Source of the DNA: Guadua angustifolia
Taxonomy: Eukaryota > Streptophyta > Magnoliopsida > Poales > Poaceae
Assembly (NCBI GenBank): GCA_036346375.1
Contig: CM070502.1
Span: forward strand, 17,770,924-17,834,923
DNA: 64,000 nt
Direction of reading: 5' to 3'
Shown here: piece by piece, positions 1-11,874 of the stretch
Layout of the letters: each line of letters opens with the position of its first letter
Position numbering within the stretch: the stretch's first letter is position 1
Program-made: the position numbers and the translations under genes
The notes under the pieces: generated by a model
Told to the model about the DNA's origin: nothing
The model's database searches: none
The model's input: only the letters and a program-made list of their open reading frames with translations

Positions 1-509
1 CACTACCATACACTTTCGGCATTAGACACATAAGATTGGCTTAAATCCGATACACACTATGAATTATGGATCATAGTATGATATGACATTGGTGTCAAGA
101 ATATTTCAAGAACTAGACAGAACAAAAAAACAAGCATATTGTAGTTTCTTCATCATCTTAAGATGAGATGCCTAATGACAGTCCTAAGTGATCATACTTC
201 ACAAGTAACAGATTTGCATTACAGGTTCATTTCTACATATGCAGTAGATAACATGCTTGGTTTGCAATGAAGATAAGCAGTACATGGAAAGTAGTGTGAT
301 ATGGACCACCCTTCTATTTTGAAAGTCAGACATCACACTTTAATAGAACATAATAACAACAACTTCTACAACCATGTCTTCACTGATATTTGGCATGTCT
401 CAGCATGAGTTTGGGTATTGCTAATAATGGAAATAAAATGGAGGCTACTTCAATAGAATCATAAGGAGAATGTTAACAGGACATAAGGAGAATTATCAAA
501 TTGCAGAAC
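1..509. other. AT-rich sequence, no gene recognised
   Basis: I see no coding or repeat structure here. It lies downstream of the Myb-like gene and is probably the 3' part of the Harbinger element. Confidence 0.4.
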
Positions 510-1517
510 TTACCAGTGAGCATGTGCAGTATGAATTCCCTCCTTAGAGTCTCTGGAAGTGCAAAAAGCATAGTCATCGGACGTGGGACATTGACAAAGG
601 CGCTTCTGCCTTGATAAGTTCGATGCCATGAAACCAAGCCTAGTCAACTCATCTATAGACTTCTTTTGTAGATTTTGCATTGGGTCCTCATGTGTTGCTT
701 CCTCTTGGACCTTAGCTTCACGCTCCATGATTTCAGCCATTTTCCCGAAGTGATTTGAAGCATTCTTAAGATCACTACGAAGTCCACTAACCATATCCAA
801 AAACGGGTCACTTGACTTGCTGAGCTCATTCCCTTTGTCTCGCTTCCTTCTCTTAGAGGTTGATGAAGTTGAGTCAACGGAGTTTCTGTCTCTAGACATA
901 GAGTCTTCTTCCACCTCCCGACCATGACTCTCTTCCAAAGCAATTTCTTTCTCCATGTTTGAAACATCATCAACAAGACCCTCTACTCCTTCTCCTGTAG
1001 CAATGTCTCTCCCATATATAGCAGCTAAGGTATCGAGGTGTGGGAATGAAATGCCATACAAACCCTTTGCATCAGGATTTTCCTACAAGAAATCAATACG
1101 GAACATTGGATAGTTGTAAAAGCAAGTATGCAACCCACAAATAATAACTGAAACTTACCCTGCAATGGTTGTCATATTGTTGCTTCTCACATTGTATCAT
1201 CTTCCTGTTTTCATCCCAAGAAAACCCACTTTTGGCTAGCATAATCTCAATTGCACCATACTTTGTTCTAAAATGTCTGACCCTAGACTCAATATGTAGA
1301 ATTGCAGTGAGATTACAGCCTGGTATTTTTTGAGCAAGCACAGTTTCTAGAACAGACAGGTAGCCATTCTTGAAACCACCCTCACTTTTCCACTTTGGAT
1401 CTAGAGATATCTCATAGAGTGTCTTGATCAACTCCTCATCCTCATAATAAGTCCACACTCTTTTATTTTTTTTCCTCTTCCACGTGCAGGAGTTGAGCTC
1501 ATGGCTTCATTCATCAT
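510..1517 (-). pseudogene. Myb/SANT-like DNA-binding protein of a PIF/Harbinger element
   Basis: In PIF/Harbinger and Pong elements a Myb/SANT-like protein works with the transposase in binding element ends and in nuclear import. Exon 1 (1517-1159) encodes the trihelix-like domain, with VWTYYEDEELIKTLYEISLD near its start. A 76-bp intron (1158-1083) with GT..AG borders follows. Exon 2 (1082-510) encodes a Ser/Lys/Arg-rich linker with a nuclear-localisation-like SKRRKRDK and an acidic helical tail. The best start is the ATG at 1517, but an A-run around 1466-1473 shifts the frame by one base between the start (ATG ATG AAT GAA) and the Myb domain. This may be a homopolymer error or a real break. 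The gene lies downstream of and in the same direction as the transposase. The family assignment is firm; whether it is intact is uncertain. Confidence 0.75.
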
Positions 1518-1618
1518 GTAAGAAGTGTTTATGCTAATTAGTTTGCAATACAACATTATTTACAAACAACTTAGAAAATCACAAGATATACATAAAAAAC
1601 AATGAACAGACACAAACC

Positions 1619-2701
1619 TTAGCTAGACCTAGAAGCTCTATAGCTATTATACATCCCTTGAGCAAGATTATTACGAAAACCAGTCCACTCGTTAGATGTT
1701 GATACAGCTGTGATAAATTCTGGTTCACTAATTTCTCCTTCCATAACTTCAAATGATGCCTCCATTGCTGGTTTCTCACATTCAAGCCCTCTCAACAATA
1801 TTCCTAGCTCTAGCATGGCACAAGTTGAAATACTCTTCCTAGCTCTATGCACAAGTGGATTTTCTGAAACCTCCTAGATGGTATCTTTGACCCCGTATAG
1901 CGCTAAAAAGCCATTTGCATTGGTGTAACCAGCATCAACAAGATAATAGCAGCCTTGAGGGACTCTTAAACCATCAGACCTTGAGATAGCATCTTGAAGC
2001 ACACGACCATCATGTGCAGAACCCTCCCAACCAGGTAACATATATATAAACTGCATGTCAGGTGCACAAACACCTAAGACATTTGTCACAATGTCTCCCT
2101 TTCTTGACCTATACCTCCCCTTTAGCTTAGTTGGGACAGTAACCTTCACATGTGTACCATCTAATGCACCCAAACAATTCTTAAAATACTTCCATCTATA
2201 GTCTGTGCAGTCCTCAGGTATTGGTTCGGGTTTCTTAAGTAGTAACTGGTGAAGTTTCAGAACAACTAGTAGTAGTAGGCATGAGTTGAAATGTCGGCTC
2301 ACAGTCTCACCACTTCGGAAGAAAAAGGCTCCTATTGTTCTATTTTTCAAATGATGAGACAACGTATACAAGAATGCCGCTACTATCTCTTCTAACGGCA
2401 TATGCCTTGTTCCTTTCAAACCAGCAACATCTCTAAGCATCTCACACAATGTATCAAAGGTCCTCCTATCCATGCGAAGCTCACTTATACAAGGAACATC
2501 ACTCTCACGAATAAGATGATATAGACGTGCACTTCTAAGTTCTCTAACTTGTATCCTCCTTTCTATTTTCCAACACTTCCACTTATATGAGAGGAGTAAC
2601 AATACCCAAATATAATAGAACATAAACATGAACGCAGACGTCATATTTATAAGAACTAGATTTCTCTTTCTTTTTTGGGTAGTTAATGGAAGACGTGCCA
2701 T
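1619..2701 (-). pseudogene. PIF/Harbinger DDE transposase (HARBI1-like), internally deleted
   Basis: Transposase remnant that would cut and join element ends at TTA targets. The proposed start is the ATG at 2701 (MARLPLTTQK). An N-terminal helical segment ends with CISELRMDRRTFDTLCEMLR, which matches the family's N-terminal domain. The first two catalytic aspartates are visible in CLGALDGTHVKV and LVDAGYTNANGF. A TAG stop lies at 1874-1876, after YGVKDTI. The same frame then stays open to 1619 and ends in the typical C-terminal segment (NEWTGFRNNLAQGMYNSY). The block carrying the third acidic residue and the region after it, about 80-100 residues in family members, is missing, so the enzyme should be inactive. 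Apart from the stop, the deletion keeps the reading frame. Confidence 0.85.
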
Positions 2702-4020
2702 AATGCTGTACAAAAATAATACAGGAACAAATTAGAATATATGCTACAGCACTAAACAAGCAAATATGACATCAAATAGTGTGGATTGGCCTATCAAGAT
2801 CTGATAGTGATATAATATAACGTCACGTGTATCTAGTGCAAGGTTTTTTCAGAAGATGAAGGTATTTGCTCATACAAGAAAACCAAGAAGTCCAACCGAA
2901 ATTGAGAATATCAGGTGCACAAAGACTACTTGATAGAATATACAATATCAAAGCTTGATAGAAAACCAAGACTCTACAACTTCCTACATAGATAATAGAA
3001 TACTTTAACCATAGGCATGAACCAACAACTTTACTAGTCCAATGTTAATTAAGATATTGTAATTTTTCAGGTACCATAGTTCAGGTACTGGTTGTATGCT
3101 GCTATCAGATGCAAATGCTTGATCATTACCAATGATGAAATGAGAGACCACACGTTTTAGCTCTTGGAAAGAGATTTCTTCCCCAAATGGAAGGAAAGGC
3201 ATCAGGTGTGGATCATGTATTTGACGGAAGAAGAAATGCTTAATCTACAAATAGTCGAAGCTATTCCTACTTTTGCTATATTCAAATTTCAACCACAATG
3301 TTTTATTATACTGTTGGTTGTGGATCTTGTGCAAACAAGCTTATCATTTGGGACCCAAAAAAAAACATTTTCATCTGTAAATCTCAACATGTTGAAGATA
3401 ACTAGATAAGTGTGGACATGAATGAAGCAACTTCAGGTCACCTGTATTCTTATATCAAAAAGAAACTAAACGGCCATGGAAATAATATGTATTTGTCCTA
3501 TATATCTTGCAGAAAATTTCAGATACAAGGAAATATAATTCTCATGAGGTTTCAGGGCAAAACTATCTAGCACACTAGCACCTGATATTTTCCTTGGCGT
3601 TATCATATTTCCTAAATCATTGCTTAAAGGTTAAAGGACAAAAACTGATATCATGACATGAACTGTCCTTTTTTGTGTATCCGCAGCAGAGCTCATTCAC
3701 AGTGTCATCTTTGCTAACAGGTACACTTTACTTATTGGGACAGCTGTGTTACATTTCAACCTCCACCTCCTTGCTCAGTTGTGTTACATATTTGTTGGTT
3801 TATGCACAGACAGGGTCTGCACTTGTTTTTAAAGCCTTCCAACTGGTCCATCGCCTTCTATTATTTATCTTGTCAGAATTTATAATTGTTCCTTCTGTTC
3901 TCTTTAAAACTCAAGAATCTGAGATAGGTCATTGGCATATCCCTGTCTCCGACGAAGGTTTGCTTGAGAGAGAACGAACCTGGTTATGTGTGCAATCAGC
4001 AGCTTCGAAATCTTCAATAC
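2702..4020. other. Spacer between transposase and EB1-like exons
   Basis: AT-rich sequence with only short open frames. A minus-strand frame at 3005-3202 (ELKRVVSHFIIGNDQAFASD) has no relative I recognise. No repeat or RNA gene is seen. Confidence 0.3.
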
Positions 4021-4327
4021 CTCATTGTCACGCAACTTCGAGAAGTAGAAGTCTCTTTCTTTCTCAGTACAATCAGCAGAAATCTTCAGATCTGCAATCT
4101 ACAATCCAGTAGAGATAGTAACATCAACAACTAGAGGAATGAATCACAAACCACGAGTATGCAACTACAGGGTTTTTCCAAAGTAAAAGACACTAAACAG
4201 ATGGAATACATTATAAAATGAAGCAGCAATTTAAATTATACAGTCCATACCTTCTCAGATAATTGTTGTATCTGTTCTATGTAATGCTCTTCGGTGACAG
4301 TGATACAGACTTTTCCAATTCCAGGAC
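4021..4327 (-). pseudogene. EB1-like microtubule plus-end protein, two-exon fragment
   Basis: Two small minus-strand exons fit together in frame. Exon A (4327-4251) ends EEHYIEQIQQLSEK and is followed by GTATGG. Exon B (4098-4021) follows a TTGTAG acceptor, reads IADLKISADCTEKERDFYFS then KLRDNE, and is followed by GTATTG. Both borders of the joint are phase 0. The stretch EKERDFYFSKLRD is characteristic of the coiled-coil/EB-homology start of EB1 proteins, which track growing microtubule ends. The calponin-homology N-terminus and the rest of the C-terminal domain were not found, so this is a fragment, either captured by the Harbinger element or left from a disrupted host gene. It lies between the transposase and the element's GC-rich right end, in the same orientation. 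Confidence 0.55.
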
Positions 4328-4639
4328 CTGCGTAACTGGTTTAGCATAGAGTTAATGAAGTCATAAGAAACAAGTGGGTGTGTTTCTAAGCCATTCCAAA
4401 AAAAATGAGCATAAACTAGGACTGATGGCACCAGCTTCAATTAAGGCCTTGTGTTGTTTAATCATAACTGCAATAAGGATTATCACCATTTTATTCAGAA
4501 TGGTACAGGAGCAAACTATTCTTGTATAAATTAAAATAAAGACAATTGCAGTCTCATTATTTAGTTATACGCAAGTTCTTAAACGAATATCAGATGAGAT
4601 CAATTCGGTTTTTCAACAGCAAAAATGAAAATAAAAAAG

Positions 4640-5163
4640 AGAACATACACAAGTAATCTTCAATGTCTGCCCTCAAAATACGACCATCTGGGAGATGGAT
4701 GGGAGGGAGAAGAAGAGGAATATAGGGGAGGGAGGTCCTCACCGGCGTGATGCGACGGGAGAGGGAGGTCCTCGCCGGCGTGATGCGACAGGAGAGGGAG
4801 GTCCTCGCCGGCGTGATCTTGGCGAGTGCTGACCAGTCCTGTCTTTGTGGATTGCAAGGGTTAGGGTTTGGAGAAATGGATAGGGTGGAGAGGGAGAGGG
4901 AGAGGACGATGGGGGCAGGAGATCCTCACCGGCGAGGATGCGGTGGCCGGAGGTGCGGCGGCTGCTGCGTCGCGTGAGGTCAGGAGGGGACTGCTCTGCG
5001 TCGCGTGAGGCCGGAGACGACGAGGGGTATGGATAACGCTGGCTGGGGAGCGGTAATGAGCTTGTGTGGGGCGTTATCTGATACCGCTGCGATCGATTAC
5101 GGAGTCGGCCTAACCAAATGCGAATTACGGTGTCCGGTAGCACCGGTAACCATTACGGGGCTA
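4640..5163 (-). other. GC-rich leader-like region inside the Harbinger right end
   Basis: This stretch is much richer in G and C than its surroundings and contains CpG-rich, Pro/Ser/Arg-coding frames on the minus strand. Its place next to the terminal repeat suggests the promoter and 5' leader of the element's minus-strand transcript. No confident TATA box or protein was identified. Confidence 0.35.
4732..4817. repeat. 33-bp tandem repeat, about 2.6 copies
   Basis: The block starting GAGGTCCTC(A/G)CCGGCGTGAT begins at 4732, 4765 and 4798, a period of exactly 33 bp. The third copy is partial. Because the period is a multiple of three it keeps any overlapping frame open. Confidence 0.9.
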
Positions 5164-5187
5164 AAAAATGCCTAACCAAACAGCTCC

Positions 5188-5356
5188 TAAGTTCTGACAC
5201 AACTCTAACTTGTTCCGGCAATTAGTATCAACTAGACTTTATCAACTTTTACTTTATATAGGACGATGAATGCATCTCCAAAGAGTTCCGTCTTTTTATG
5301 CTGACTGTACCACCGGTGACACATCTCACCGGTGATTACGACTTTTGCTTCAGTTC
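5188..5356 (-). mobile_element. Internal fragment of the short-LTR element family found at 58289-60386
   Basis: Read on the minus strand, this segment is clearly related to about 59990-60160. Both contain AAAAGTnGTAATC, CACCGGTGGTA and CTTTGGAGATGC or CTCCTTGGAGATGCG, and end near AGTTAGAGTTG. The match stops at the Harbinger terminus at 5187, just before the 3' LTR would begin, so the Harbinger element apparently inserted into or truncated this copy. Confidence 0.6.
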
Positions 5357-6040
5357 TAATTGTTTTTTTCATCGATGCTTGTAACTTGATTTAAGTAAAC
5401 TCTCATTAGAATTTTCCCATGAGAGAACTTGGATACATCTATAAGAATTCTCGTGCACACACACATGCTATAACAATGGCCGCAACTCCTCAATATTCTG
5501 GACTCCTCTTGGTACATACAACGGATTCTTTTTTGATCTTCTAATATAGCATGATCTCTTCTGATACACACGACATCTTTAAAAAAACTCACATATTTAT
5601 CATATGGACACAACTTGTCCATGGATGTATAGCCTTGTTTTTTTCACGGCCTTGCACAGTTGCCGTACTGTCGACTACTCACCACTGCACGAGTCCCTGA
5701 TAAGTTCGATCTACTACAAGAGTCCTGACCGAGATGCTGCTTGTGCTTACTCTGGATCACGAATACACGTAGAACGCAGAATCTTTAGGACAATTTTCTC
5801 TTATGTTTACTTCTTGTGTTATTTCTCAAACTCACAGAATACATATCCTTTTACTGTGAGCGAACCATCTAATCAATTTGCCAACCAAGGCAAGAACTAA
5901 ACATGGAAAACCTAACTCGGGAAACAAAATTATTGATTTGATCTGATTGTCGATTGTATTATGATCTTTACTTGCCTTTCATAACACGACAAATCAATAA
6001 TTTTGGCAAATTTTGATTAGTTTCCAACAATCTTCCCTTT
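5357..6040 (-). mobile_element. Copia-type LTR fragment, minus strand
   Basis: On the minus strand a purine tract (AAAGGGAAGAT, 6040-6030) is followed at once by TGTTGGAAAC starting at 6029, the usual polypurine-tract/LTR-start arrangement of grass Copia elements. The LTR would run toward lower coordinates. Its far end was not located, so the left boundary given is only the edge of the next recognised element. Confidence 0.4.
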
Positions 6041-6156
6041 AATCAAGGCTTGTCAACTCTACTTGCCGAACTCATACTCTGCACAGTATAGTGAACACAT
6101 CTTCTCAACATCTTGTACTTAACTCAAGATGGCGGACATATCTCATCAACGTCTTA

Positions 6157-6541
6157 TGGTGCGTTTGGTTGGGTGATCCTAAATGAGATGGTACAGAGAA
6201 AGTGTTTGGTTGCCTTAATGGAATGATACAAGATTTTGTTTGGTTGCTTAGATGAAATGATACAGAATAGTATGAGATGATGTTTGGTTGAAGGGATGAG
6301 ATTGGATTGAGGAATGAGGTTGGTTTGAGAGATGGTGCGAGTGAACGATCCTATCCTGGACCTATTGGTTCGGCCAAATTTCCCGTACGGGGTGGTGCAG
6401 CATCTTTTTGGAATATTTCAAGAATCTGTACTATCTCATCCTGTATCAAATGGTTCCGTTCAGCCCACCAAACTCAAAGACAGAATCAAATCTTGTACGG
6501 GACGGTCCGATTCACCCTCGTACACCCAACCAGACACACCC
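6157..6541. mobile_element. Tourist-like MITE, 385 bp
   Basis: The ends form imperfect terminal inverted repeats: TGGTGCGTTTGGTTGGGTG at the left and, reversed, GGGTGTGTCTGGTTGGGTG at the right (16 of 19 match). Flanking TTA at 6154-6156 and 6542-6544 is the 3-bp target duplication typical of PIF/Harbinger-derived MITEs. There is no coding capacity. Confidence 0.85.
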
Positions 6542-6544
6542 TTA

Positions 6545-6807
6545 GTCTTATTTTCGACAGACTTGACTCTGGACAGAGAACGCATCAAATGACAACCGCC
6601 TCATCAGATCGCCTAAAGTACACACCTGACAAATTAACGGAGAATAGATCTCGGTTTAAAAAACAAGTGTATTTTACGGATTATACAAGCTAGAGTACAT
6701 TTGAAATACTGCTGCACATTTCGGCACATTCCTTCGCAAGTGATTAAGTGGCAGAAGTAGGAGCATAGCAGAGCCAAAGCAGGCAGAAACAACTGAACGC
6801 TTAAATA
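6545..6807. other. Host flank of the Helitron
   Basis: No gene is seen. Helitron removal would join 6807 to 15043, so this stretch is probably upstream DNA or the U3 part of the decayed Copia LTR whose 3' end lies at 15411. I could not find a clear LTR start. Confidence 0.3.
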
Positions 6808-9441
6808 TCTCTACTAATATAAATTTACAGTTGGTGGCAGCGGTTCGTTCTTTCTAGCCGCCCATATCTTCAATAATGACCAATCATTATAGCTAATTAT
6901 TCTTTCCTGATTTACAGCCAGCCGTATCTCTATAAATATGGCTGATTATTATAGTAAAATCCCTAATTATAGCTGGTAATTAATAGATGGCTAATCATTC
7001 CTTTTGTACTCTATATATACTGTACAGTTTTCACAGAATCAATTAAGGGAATTCATTCAAGATGTAACAGCCCGGAAATTTAAGAACAGTAAAATATAAT
7101 ATTTAAATTTGAATGTGAATATTTTCAGCTTATTCATGATGTTTTTCATTTTGTTTGGAGTTTCATGAACTCTTTTGTGTTTTGAATTGCAAGAAAAGTC
7201 AACTAAAGAATAAAATGAAGAAAAGGCTATGGACCAAAAAGAAAAATTTGAAAACTTATTAGGAGAATCCTGAACATGTAAATAAGCTATTTTAATTATC
7301 AAATGAAATTATGCATAAGAAATTGAGGAAGGAAAATAGCACGACAATTTTTATTCCCAAATAATGCATTATCAGAAATGGTGTAAAATATTGGGAAAGC
7401 AAATGGAGTTGAGAAAATTTATATGAGAACCTCATTGCTATGTATACACGTAGTAAAAATATAATAAATTAATAAGATGGTTTGAGACTTATTAAAATTA
7501 GAAAACCAAAAACTTGGGAAAATGAAAATTTCAATGTCAGAATTTTAATTAAATAATGGAGTGAGTAATTGAGCTGAAAATTTTACATAAGTATCTTTAG
7601 ATCAAATCCAATTCAAAAAAAAATTCAAAAATAATAGACTTCATTTGATTTTAAATAAAAATTGAAGTCAGAGGCTAGAAATTCAAATAGTCACTATTGA
7701 AAGAATATTTGTAAATTCTCAGTAACTTGGTTTAATCTCAAAATTTTACCAGGAGTCAACTGCAGTCTAGAGACTTCAGTAAAAAAGTTTCATAACCTTG
7801 TGCATCCATTTGACCACCACCAAAAATCATAGAGAGAGGGAGAAATTCACCCAACCACCCTGTTTCTTTTGGCCAGTCACTGACATGCGGGCCAAACCAT
7901 TCCTGTCCCATTCTGTTGGCGCAAGGGAGGAAGATTCCAGCCGCTGACAGTGGTCCCAGGCCCCAGCTGTCAGACTCTTCTTCCCCAACCACCGTTCGGC
8001 CGATCGGTGCGGCGTGGAGAACTCTCCCGATGTGTAGAACACAGCCCATGCTCGATTCAGCGAACCGGCTCTTCGTTCAGTCTATTCGCAGCGTCACCTT
8101 CGCCTCATCGCCGCACGGTTCAGCCACGAGTCTCATGCATCGAGCTTCGCCATTAACCCTTCCCGCCAACTCCCTGTCCTTCCGAGCCGAAGCTAAGCGA
8201 TCGCTGCCGCGCGTCCAACCTCCACAGCGTCGCTCAAACCACTACAAAGCCATTCCAGTGCCCTTCAATGCTCTTTCCCTTTTCCCTTCGCCAGTTTCCC
8301 AGGCTGGCTCCTAGCTCTTTCGCCTTCACTGCCATTGTTCGCAGGGAGCCAGGGAAAAGGGGGAACTCAGCAATCGAGCCGAGCAAGAGGTAATCCATGG
8401 AATCGATTCAACCCGAAGCTTCGCCATGCATCCTAGAGTACTAATCAAGCCTCAATTCGAATTCTTTCTTTTGTAGTTGCCGATTTTCCGCCGGTCTTCT
8501 TCTCCAGTTCCAGCGCACCGTGGACAGGCGTCTCTGCTTCTTCCCCGACGCCGTTTTCAGGTGAAATGGCACCCCCACGCCTCACTGGTGCTCACCGAGT
8601 CTTCAACCGAGGCAATGGATCGTCGGCGTGAAGGTTTCGCCGGAGACCCATGGCGGGCGCCGCACGCGCTCTGGGCGAGTATGCTCCCGGACATCCCGAG
8701 CCGAATGGGTACCACCAACAGACCCGCCTCGTCGCGCTGAAGCCGTTGGTGCCACCCATTCCGGCGTTCAAGAACTGTCAGCGGCGGCGAGCCCAAAATC
8801 CCATTCCCTGTTGTTGCCGCCAAAGTGCCCCGCCGTCATTGTGTGGCCTTGTGCCTCTGTCGGTGGGGTCTGGTTGTCAGAGACTGAAACGGTTTAAGCC
8901 AAAAAGGGAAGGCGTATTCTCCAGAGGGAAAGCGCCATTTCCATTTTTGGAAATTCCGATTTTGAGGGATTTTCATGCCCGTGAGGATTCAAGTTTGAAT
9001 ATCTTTTGAACCAACGGTCCAATTTGAATGAAATAAATTTTTAAATTCATGTAAAATCTAGTATATTTAGAATATGCAAAAATGTTTTTAGAATAATCAT
9101 TGTGTGATTTTTAGTAAATGAAATACATGAGAAAAGCTTTATGCCTTAAGGAATTAATAATTTTTACTTTAGGCAAAAGGTAGAAAAGTAAATTTTTATG
9201 GAACCTTGATGTTGTCAATAGCTTAAAATTGTAAATTAATGGTAATTAAGCTGAGTTATTCTATCAGTTTAGTAAGTCATTATGAACATGTCACATAAAT
9301 GATTAAAATAAATATATGCTTTAAATAAAAGTAGAAATATGGTATGATCAAAAGTTATAAAATGCAACCTTAGTGATGGCATTGAACTCAATTGGGTTCT
9401 GGTTATTCATGCATATTCTTGCATGCATAATCACACCTATG

Positions 9442-9442
<1 letters not shown>

Positions 9443-9496
<54 letters not shown>
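9443..9496. repeat. (TA)27 microsatellite, target of the 9497 element
   Basis: An uninterrupted TA run of 54 bp directly abuts the GGAAAATATC terminus at 9497. Shorter TA runs also lie between and after the two neighbouring elements (9870-9879 and 11875-11893). Confidence 0.95.
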
Positions 9497-9498
<2 letters not shown>

Positions 9499-9869
9499 AA
9501 AATATCTTTTACTCCCTAGTGTAGTTACTCCCATCTCTCGTAATACTACCTAAACAAACTTGAAATACTCCTTTATCACTTTGGGTATATTCATACACTA
9601 ATTATAAGATACTCCAATGTGAGCCATGTGAAAAAATTGCAAGGAGTCCATAATTTTTAGCGTATTTTACAAATACCTTCATATACGCACATAAAAAGGC
9701 GTATGTCCAAAAAATATACATACCACCTCTAAAAAAATGTACATACTACCTAGATAATCTTATATACTCATATACTACGTGTACATACCCTCCGTCACAC
9801 AAGATACCCTATACGTTGTGAGATACGGCATAGGGAGTAATTACTCCTGGGAGTAGAAAAGAGGCTTCC
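9497..9869. mobile_element. Micron-like element in a TA microsatellite, 373 bp
   Basis: Left end GGAAAATATCTTTTACTCCC and inverted right end GGAAGCCTCTTTTCTACTCC form imperfect inverted repeats that continue into a second TTACTCCC block. TA repeats sit on both sides. The size and the (TA)n target resemble the rice Micron family, which is known to insert into TA microsatellites; the family name is an inference. The interior has many TACATAC/ATACTCC-type motifs and no coding capacity. Confidence 0.65.
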
Positions 9870-9879
9870 TATATATATA

Positions 9880-11874
9880 GGAAAAATACTAACTACTCCC
9901 GGGAGTAATTACTCCCTCTCCATCCACCGTTTGCATCGTTCCATGATCCGTGCGTCTTAATGGTTGTTTGGAGCTGATGCTACCGGGTTTGCTTGTAAAA
10001 TCCAACACATATAGAATAACTGTTCCTATATTACCGGAATTCAATTCCTTTTGAAACCCTTTCTCTCTCAATCACGTCTTTTTCATTCGGCTCAGGGGAG
10101 CATGTGGATCGCCGCCGCAGCCGCGACTCATGATCTCAACGAGTGACACAATTAGGTGTCGTTGTATGGATGGCGCCCCACAGATCACCATGGTTGATCA
10201 GCAACAAGCCGGCCTCCGATCCACGCTTCAATCAAGGGCAACTTGCTGCCTCCGTGAGCCATGGCGAGATAATAGATCTTTGCCTCAACACTCATGATAT
10301 GATTCCAATGGTATGGGTATAATCATTATATACAGTTACTTCAATTTTCCCTATGCATAGAAATGTCACTGTGATTTTGACGAACTGCAACCATGATGTG
10401 CCTCTCAATAATCCATCATCTGACGGAGCCACCACCCCAAGCACCCAGAGTTAAGCACCAACTTGACGCCACCCACTGAAGGTATATTTTTGAGTAAGCA
10501 CTGAGCTATAATTGTGTTAATATGCTGAAGTTATCTGTGGTGTTTATATACTCCACATACCACTTTGCAAGTCTAGTACTAGTACGGAATCTGAATTCTG
10601 AATGTGAGATCTGTAATATAGCAATATACTAATTGTGTTGATATGCTGCAGTTATCCACGGTGTTCTTGGAGGTAGCCAATGGAAAGCACCCGTAGATCC
10701 GGCACTGTACATACCAGAACGAGAGCCGCACCCCTATTCTGAATTATGGTTGTGTTCTTGGGGCACCAGACTTTTGTCTCTCTCTCTCTTTGGTTGTATG
10801 TGCATTTCCTTCAGGACAGCATATTGTGTAAATAGACTGAAAATATAATCCAATAATTTGAACCATATCCGATGAAGATACTTCTTTCTAAATTTTTATT
10901 AAGAATGCTAGCCGCTCTTAAAGTTAAATTAGATGTATGGAAAGAGTTATTTGTAATTTAATTTGAAGTCTTCAGTATTTGACTTTTGAAGATTGGCATA
11001 CACACTTGATACTCCCGTAACTACGTATACTTCCATATGGTATTTCTTGTTAAAACATTCAAACGAGTCATGCAAATAGTACCTCTTTCTTCTCTCCTCG
11101 ATTCTTTAGAATATAATGACTTATACATCCATGTGATGAATAGTAAGCATACTTCATTTAAAACGTACACATACTCCCCTTTACTTAGCAGTACATATAC
11201 TCCTTTCACCACAACATACATACTCCTTTCGACAAGAGAGTACATATATATACTCCGTCTTACATACTCTTAGACTCCCTCGTATCTCCTTCATGTGTAC
11301 TTCCAATTGCAGCATGGACCGTACTAGCTATAAAGTACATACTCCCTTGCCAAACAAAAATATTAATAGTTTCCGTTGCAGTACCTTCTGTCCACCTAGC
11401 TTTGAGTTGGAACACGTACGTCAAATGGATCACAAGAGCATGCAAGATACTCCATTCTACATGTACGAAAAAAGAGTATGTACACAAGCGAAAAGGAGTA
11501 TGTATACATGTGAAAGAGTAGTATGTACACTGCATTCTTCTTTTGATCTGTACACTCCATTATTTTGTATCCAGCTTGTGGTTGCCGCTCAATCAAATAC
11601 AGGAAGCAGTTTGATATATATACATACTCCAGGCTAATCCACCTTTGAACAATCAACCCTAACATGTACGTAGTTTGATATGCATATATACTTCCTGCAA
11701 CGTTCTCAACAGACTGCCACAAGAATCGGCAGTAGTTGAAATGATAGCTAATTAGTGGATTTGCTGTGGGTCGTCCATGCATCCACAAACCCGATCGAGA
11801 TGTTCAGATCACGAGGATAATCAATGGTAGATATTATGGGAGTAACTACACATGGGAGTAGAAAAGAGGCTTCC
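9880..11874. mobile_element. Long (2.0-kb) relative of the Micron-like element
   Basis: Starts GGAAAAATACTAACTACTCC, followed by GGGAGTAATTACTCCC, and ends with the inverted counterpart GGAAGCCTCTTTTCTACTCC. The termini therefore match the 373-bp element next door, and TA repeats again flank it. The interior is about 2 kb: a moderately GC-rich part (10080-10300), then a stretch dense in ATACTCC/TACATACTCC motifs (11000-11640). No transposase was recognised. Its last 690 bp recur at 29494-30180. Confidence 0.6.

Larger units (their letters stand above)
1..5187 (-). mobile_element. PIF/Harbinger DNA transposon, right-hand portion
   Basis: On the minus strand a DDE transposase (1619-2701) is followed by a Myb/SANT-like gene (510-1517), the usual two-gene content of PIF/Harbinger/Pong elements. 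The right boundary is proposed at 5187: read on the minus strand, the DNA there starts GGAGCTGTTTGGTTAGG, which resembles Tourist/Harbinger terminal repeats, and the adjacent TAA (5188-5190) would be the 3-bp target duplication. The left end lies outside the window, so this pairing is inferred. EB1-like exons and a GC-rich leader lie between the transposase and this end, so 4021-5187 could instead belong to a separate element or host gene. Confidence 0.55.

Noticed and set aside
4441..4465. Left terminus of a Harbinger/Tourist element (TTAAGGCCTTGTGTTGTTTA)
   Set aside because: It resembles a Tourist end, but the match to the 5187 terminus is too weak to pair them.
7756..9009. Protein-coding gene in the GC-rich part of LTR A
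   Set aside because: Overlapping frames on both strands, no recognisable domain, and the position lies inside a solo LTR with matching target duplications.
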